Of a DNA stretch of 64,000 bases, positions 61,563 through 64,000 are shown one piece after another. The stretch's first letter is position 1; each line of letters starts with the position of its first letter. Both the position numbers and the translations under genes were made by a program. A model generated the notes under the pieces. The model ran no database searches and had not been told where the DNA came from. It worked only from the letters and a program-made list of their open reading frames with translations. The stretch comes from Copromyces sp. CBS 386.78. Its lineage: Eukaryota; Ascomycota; Sordariomycetes; Sordariales; Sordariaceae. The DNA lies in NCBI GenBank assembly GCA_030685235.1, contig MU839125.1:248001-312000 (forward strand), read 5' to 3'.

Positions 61563-62750
61563 TTAACCCCTGAAACGAACAAGGCGCCTCATCTTCTTGC
61601 CGGCAGCCTTGATGTTGAGAGAAGTAGACTGGCCGACATCGCAAGAGGTGCCGGCAGCAAGTGGCATAACGGGCGTCCAGACGCCGGCAGCACACTGTTG
61701 GTAAGACTTTCCATCAATGCAGTTCCACATTCCTTCAGCGCTGCAAGCAGATCCAGCACCGGAGCTGCCCGAGCCACCGGAGCCCGAACCAGAACCAGCA
61801 CCGGAGCCAGAGCCGGAGCCAGAGCCGGATCCACCACCGGAAGAGCCGCCGCCGGTCTGAGCAGGAGGAGCCGGAGCAGAAGCGGTGGGGGTCACAGCCG
61901 GAGAATCAGGAACCGGAGCCGTAATGAAAATTCCACCTCCACCTCCACCTCCACCTCCACCATAAGCATTAGTGGGGGCAGCAGCCGGAGCAGTGGTGAT
62001 TGGCGCAGGAGCCGATCCAGAGCCGCCGTTGCCGGAGCCACCATCGGAACCACCGCCACTGCTTGACCCGCCGCAATCAATGAGGCCATCGCTAAAATCC
62101 GAAGCGAAGACATCGACCGACTTTCCGGGGTTCGGGAACTTGTAGTCACGACCTTCCTTTGTCCTGCAGTTGTTGATAGAGGGAATGTTGGCAACCAACA
62201 TGTTGGGAAGTGACTCCCAGTTGGACTTGTCACCACCGTTTCCGGTGAGAGTGACAGGAGCACAGTTCATGTAGAACTCGCGGTTGCCGATCTTGTTCAA
62301 CCACGTCCACGCAATGGTTGCGTTGCCAGTGGGGATGTCGCCGGGGATAGGAAACTGGTAGCCGAATGGAGTGGCGAGGTCTGGGTTCTCGGGCAGGTTT
62401 CCTTCTGTGTTCTTGGCAGGACAGCCTCCTTCGATGGAATGGATGACCTTCCACACGCTGTTCTTGTTCGGCTGAGTATCGTAGGTGATCGAAATCTGGC
62501 AAGAGCCTCCACCATGAACGGCAGAACCGGTAAAAGCGAGGTTCTGCTTCGAACCCAGCGCCATGGGGCTGGGAGTACCAGAGAAGACGGTTCCGGGAGA
62601 GGCCTGGCAAGGGAAATCGGCGCCGGTATCTTTGAGAGGCCCGTTTTGCAATCCGGGGGATGAGAATGGCTTGGGAGTGTTCATCAGCATGTGTGCCTGT
62701 GAAAGCACAGCAAAGCCGCTGACGGCAACTAGAGCTTGGTTGAAAAACAT
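61563..62750 (-). CDS. AA11 lytic polysaccharide monooxygenase (chitin-active) with C-terminal binding module
   Basis: A single exon of 395 aa. The signal peptide is 19 residues (MFFNQALVAVSGFAVLSQA) and cleaves before His20, the N-terminal copper ligand of the LPMO histidine brace (HMLMNTPKPFSSP). The second His is in GSAVHGGGSCQ, and the axial Tyr lies in GNREFYMNCAPV; these blocks match AA11. A long Gly/Ser/Ala/Pro linker encoded by simple repeats (GSGSGSGSGAGSG and the CCACCT run near 61935-61965) leads to a C-terminal Cys-rich module (CSAEGMWNCIDGKSYQQCAAG) of the X278 type found on chitin-acting enzymes. It should oxidatively cleave chitin outside the cell, in wall remodelling or nutrition. 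Confidence 0.94.
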   Translation of the reverse strand: MFFNQALVAVSGFAVLSQAHMLMNTPKPFSSPGLQNGPLKDTGADFPCQASPGTVFSGTPSPMALGSKQNLAFTGSAVHGGGSCQISITYDTQPNKNSVWKVIHSIEGGCPAKNTEGNLPENPDLATPFGYQFPIPGDIPTGNATIAWTWLNKIGNREFYMNCAPVTLTGNGGDKSNWESLPNMLVANIPSINNCRTKEGRDYKFPNPGKSVDVFASDFSDGLIDCGGSSSGGGSDGGSGNGGSGSAPAPITTAPAAAPTNAYGGGGGGGGGGIFITAPVPDSPAVTPTASAPAPPAQTGGGSSGGGSGSGSGSGSGAGSGSGSGGSGSSGAGSACSAEGMWNCIDGKSYQQCAAGVWTPVMPLAAGTSCDVGQSTSLNIKAAGKKMRRLVRFRG

Positions 62751-63895
62751 AATTGTGCTGAGGCTATTCGTTCCAGACGAGTAACTTCAGATGTCGAAAG
62801 AGCAAAGATCGAAGACTTTAAGATATCTTCCCTACGGAAATGGGTGTATGGCTTTGCGCAGCTGTGGTAAGGACCCTGTAGGCTCAAGCGGATGTAATGC
62901 GCAGGGAAAGAACGCTTGAAGATCGAAGTTGTTGTATGGTATGAAGGAGGGTAATGCGCCAGGCAGAAAATCAGACAACAAGATTAGGGAAAGTTGAAGC
63001 CTCTTTAGGAACAGAGGAGAAAGGCCGAGTCACCGGGAGATGATTGTGGTTGGAAAAGAAGAGAGAATGATGGGCTTGGCCTGGCCATCTATATACCTTT
63101 TGAGGTATGGTAGAATGATGAGTGTAGCGTTCCACCGGAGATGAACAAATGCAAGGCTGAGTTGTTCTCAAACGGAGATAGACTTCGGAAATTTCTGCAG
63201 GAACAGAAGCGACTAGCCAACCCATTGGGTCAGAGAGCACCGGTTTCCAAAGGGGAGATCTCATGGTCCACTTGGACGACGGGGCATCATCTGAGTTCGG
63301 TGGTAAGTGCTGACCAGTAAGACTCAGGAAGCACCTCAAGACCACTAGCCTCTGAAGCACGGGGGAATGACACAGACGAACCAAAAGACATTGCTTAGCC
63401 GTTTAGAAGCTCAGCTCAGGGTCATGATAGGCTGTCGTGGTTTGTTTCAAACGCATGTGATAGGCATAGAATACCGGAGCAGCTCGGTAGCCCGCTGAGT
63501 GGTTGGACTGTAGCCGTAATTCTCGAGACATGCCATATGAAGGACACATAAGAGGCGTGATATTGTCAAAGAGAGAGGATGGCCATTTGCAGATCGGAGA
63601 TCGAAACTGCAGCCCGCAGTAAGATTCCGAGCCATCTGTGGCGTGGCACGGAAACGCAAACAACAGAAATGAATGGGGTCCAAGATGTCGAGCTTCTTAG
63701 AGGTCGGATGAGAACACTCAGTGTTGTATTCTCCATCCTCAAAGGATCAGAGCACGCACCTGGATACCTACGCCGCCATGAAGTGCCTCCCGCATATTTG
63801 TATACGGGCTGTTTTGTTTTGATTTCCTTGCGAGAGAGGTGGTGGAAGGAGGCGGCGTTTACCACTTGAGTCAGTCCCTCTGTCTGCCTGGATAG
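62751..63895. other. LPMO promoter region
   Basis: 1.15 kb upstream of the LPMO gene with no supported gene. Two minus-strand frames near 63000-63920 overlap the region without protein-family sequence. No RNA gene recognised. Confidence 0.5.
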
Positions 63896-64000
63896 CATGC
63901 CGCGGCCAGCGAAAGTCTTCACGCAGCGAATACGGTATGTCGTCGAACCCGACTGGCCGTTACCCTACTCGTCTGGGCTAGAAACGCCACCGGTGACCCA
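63896..64000 (+). CDS. Possible 5' end of a gene running off the right edge
   Basis: ATG at 63896 opens 35 codons to the window end with no stop, beginning MPRPAKVFTQRIRYVVEPDW and continuing PLPYSSGLETPPVT. An internal GTATGT..CTAG could alternatively be a 44-nt intron. The family is not recognisable from so short a piece; it is listed as a candidate only. Confidence 0.3.

Overview
The window is nuclear DNA of a filamentous ascomycete, most likely Sordariales (Neurospora/Sordaria-like). Evidence: short introns of about 45-110 nt with GT..AG ends and CTAAC/CTGAC-type branch sites, genes in no operon order on both strands, orthologues of eukaryotic core complexes (TRA1, ORC2, CDC16, PRE1, RRP9, DED1, an INO80 subunit), many microsatellites, and a secreted AA11 chitin LPMO. 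No mobile element, CRISPR array or biosynthetic cluster was seen. Exon limits were placed by hand from frame continuity and splice consensus.

Layout. 1-1238 (-): 5' part of an INO80 subunit Ies1-like gene. 3079-4555 (+): six-exon 2OG-Fe(II) dioxygenase. 4889-8394 (-): third-type ATP-dependent DNA ligase with two in-frame TAG codons. 8973-9420 (+): small Prp3-C/DUF1115 protein. 10790-14658 (+): Ulp2-type SUMO protease, probably with further exons upstream. 15463-17373 (-): RRP9. 18107-18933 (+): proteasome beta4 with an intron inside its ATG. 21852-24021 (+): DED1. 25512-27462 (-): ORC2. 27786-28565 (+): GEP4-type PGP phosphatase. 30391-31962 (+): Myb-like, Asn/Gln-rich protein. 33733-34819 (+): CutC-like. 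35275-35348 (-): tRNA-Asn. 36242-38595 (+): secreted alkaline phosphatase. 38761-39732 (-): 2EXR protein. 40352-40790 (-): relic or partial small Cys-containing gene. 41994-44041 (+): CDC16/APC6. 44418-46900 (-): acetoacetyl-CoA synthetase. 48178-59974 (-): TRA1. 61563-62750 (-): AA11 LPMO. 63896-64000 (+): possible gene running off the edge.

The genes are mostly unrelated housekeeping functions: chromatin and DNA (Ies1-like, ligase, ORC2, TRA1), protein turnover and cell cycle (Ulp2, PRE1, CDC16), RNA (RRP9, DED1) and metabolism or nutrition (alkaline phosphatase, acetoacetyl-CoA synthetase, CutC, GEP4, LPMO). They do not form a pathway. The most notable observations are the ligase with two nonsense codons in an otherwise well-spliced frame, the split start codon of the proteasome gene, two CACGTG sites upstream of the alkaline phosphatase, the hidden DUF1115 gene, a 17-nt exon in the dioxygenase, and unassigned coding-like exons upstream of the SUMO protease. 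I found no convincing new multi-gene system.
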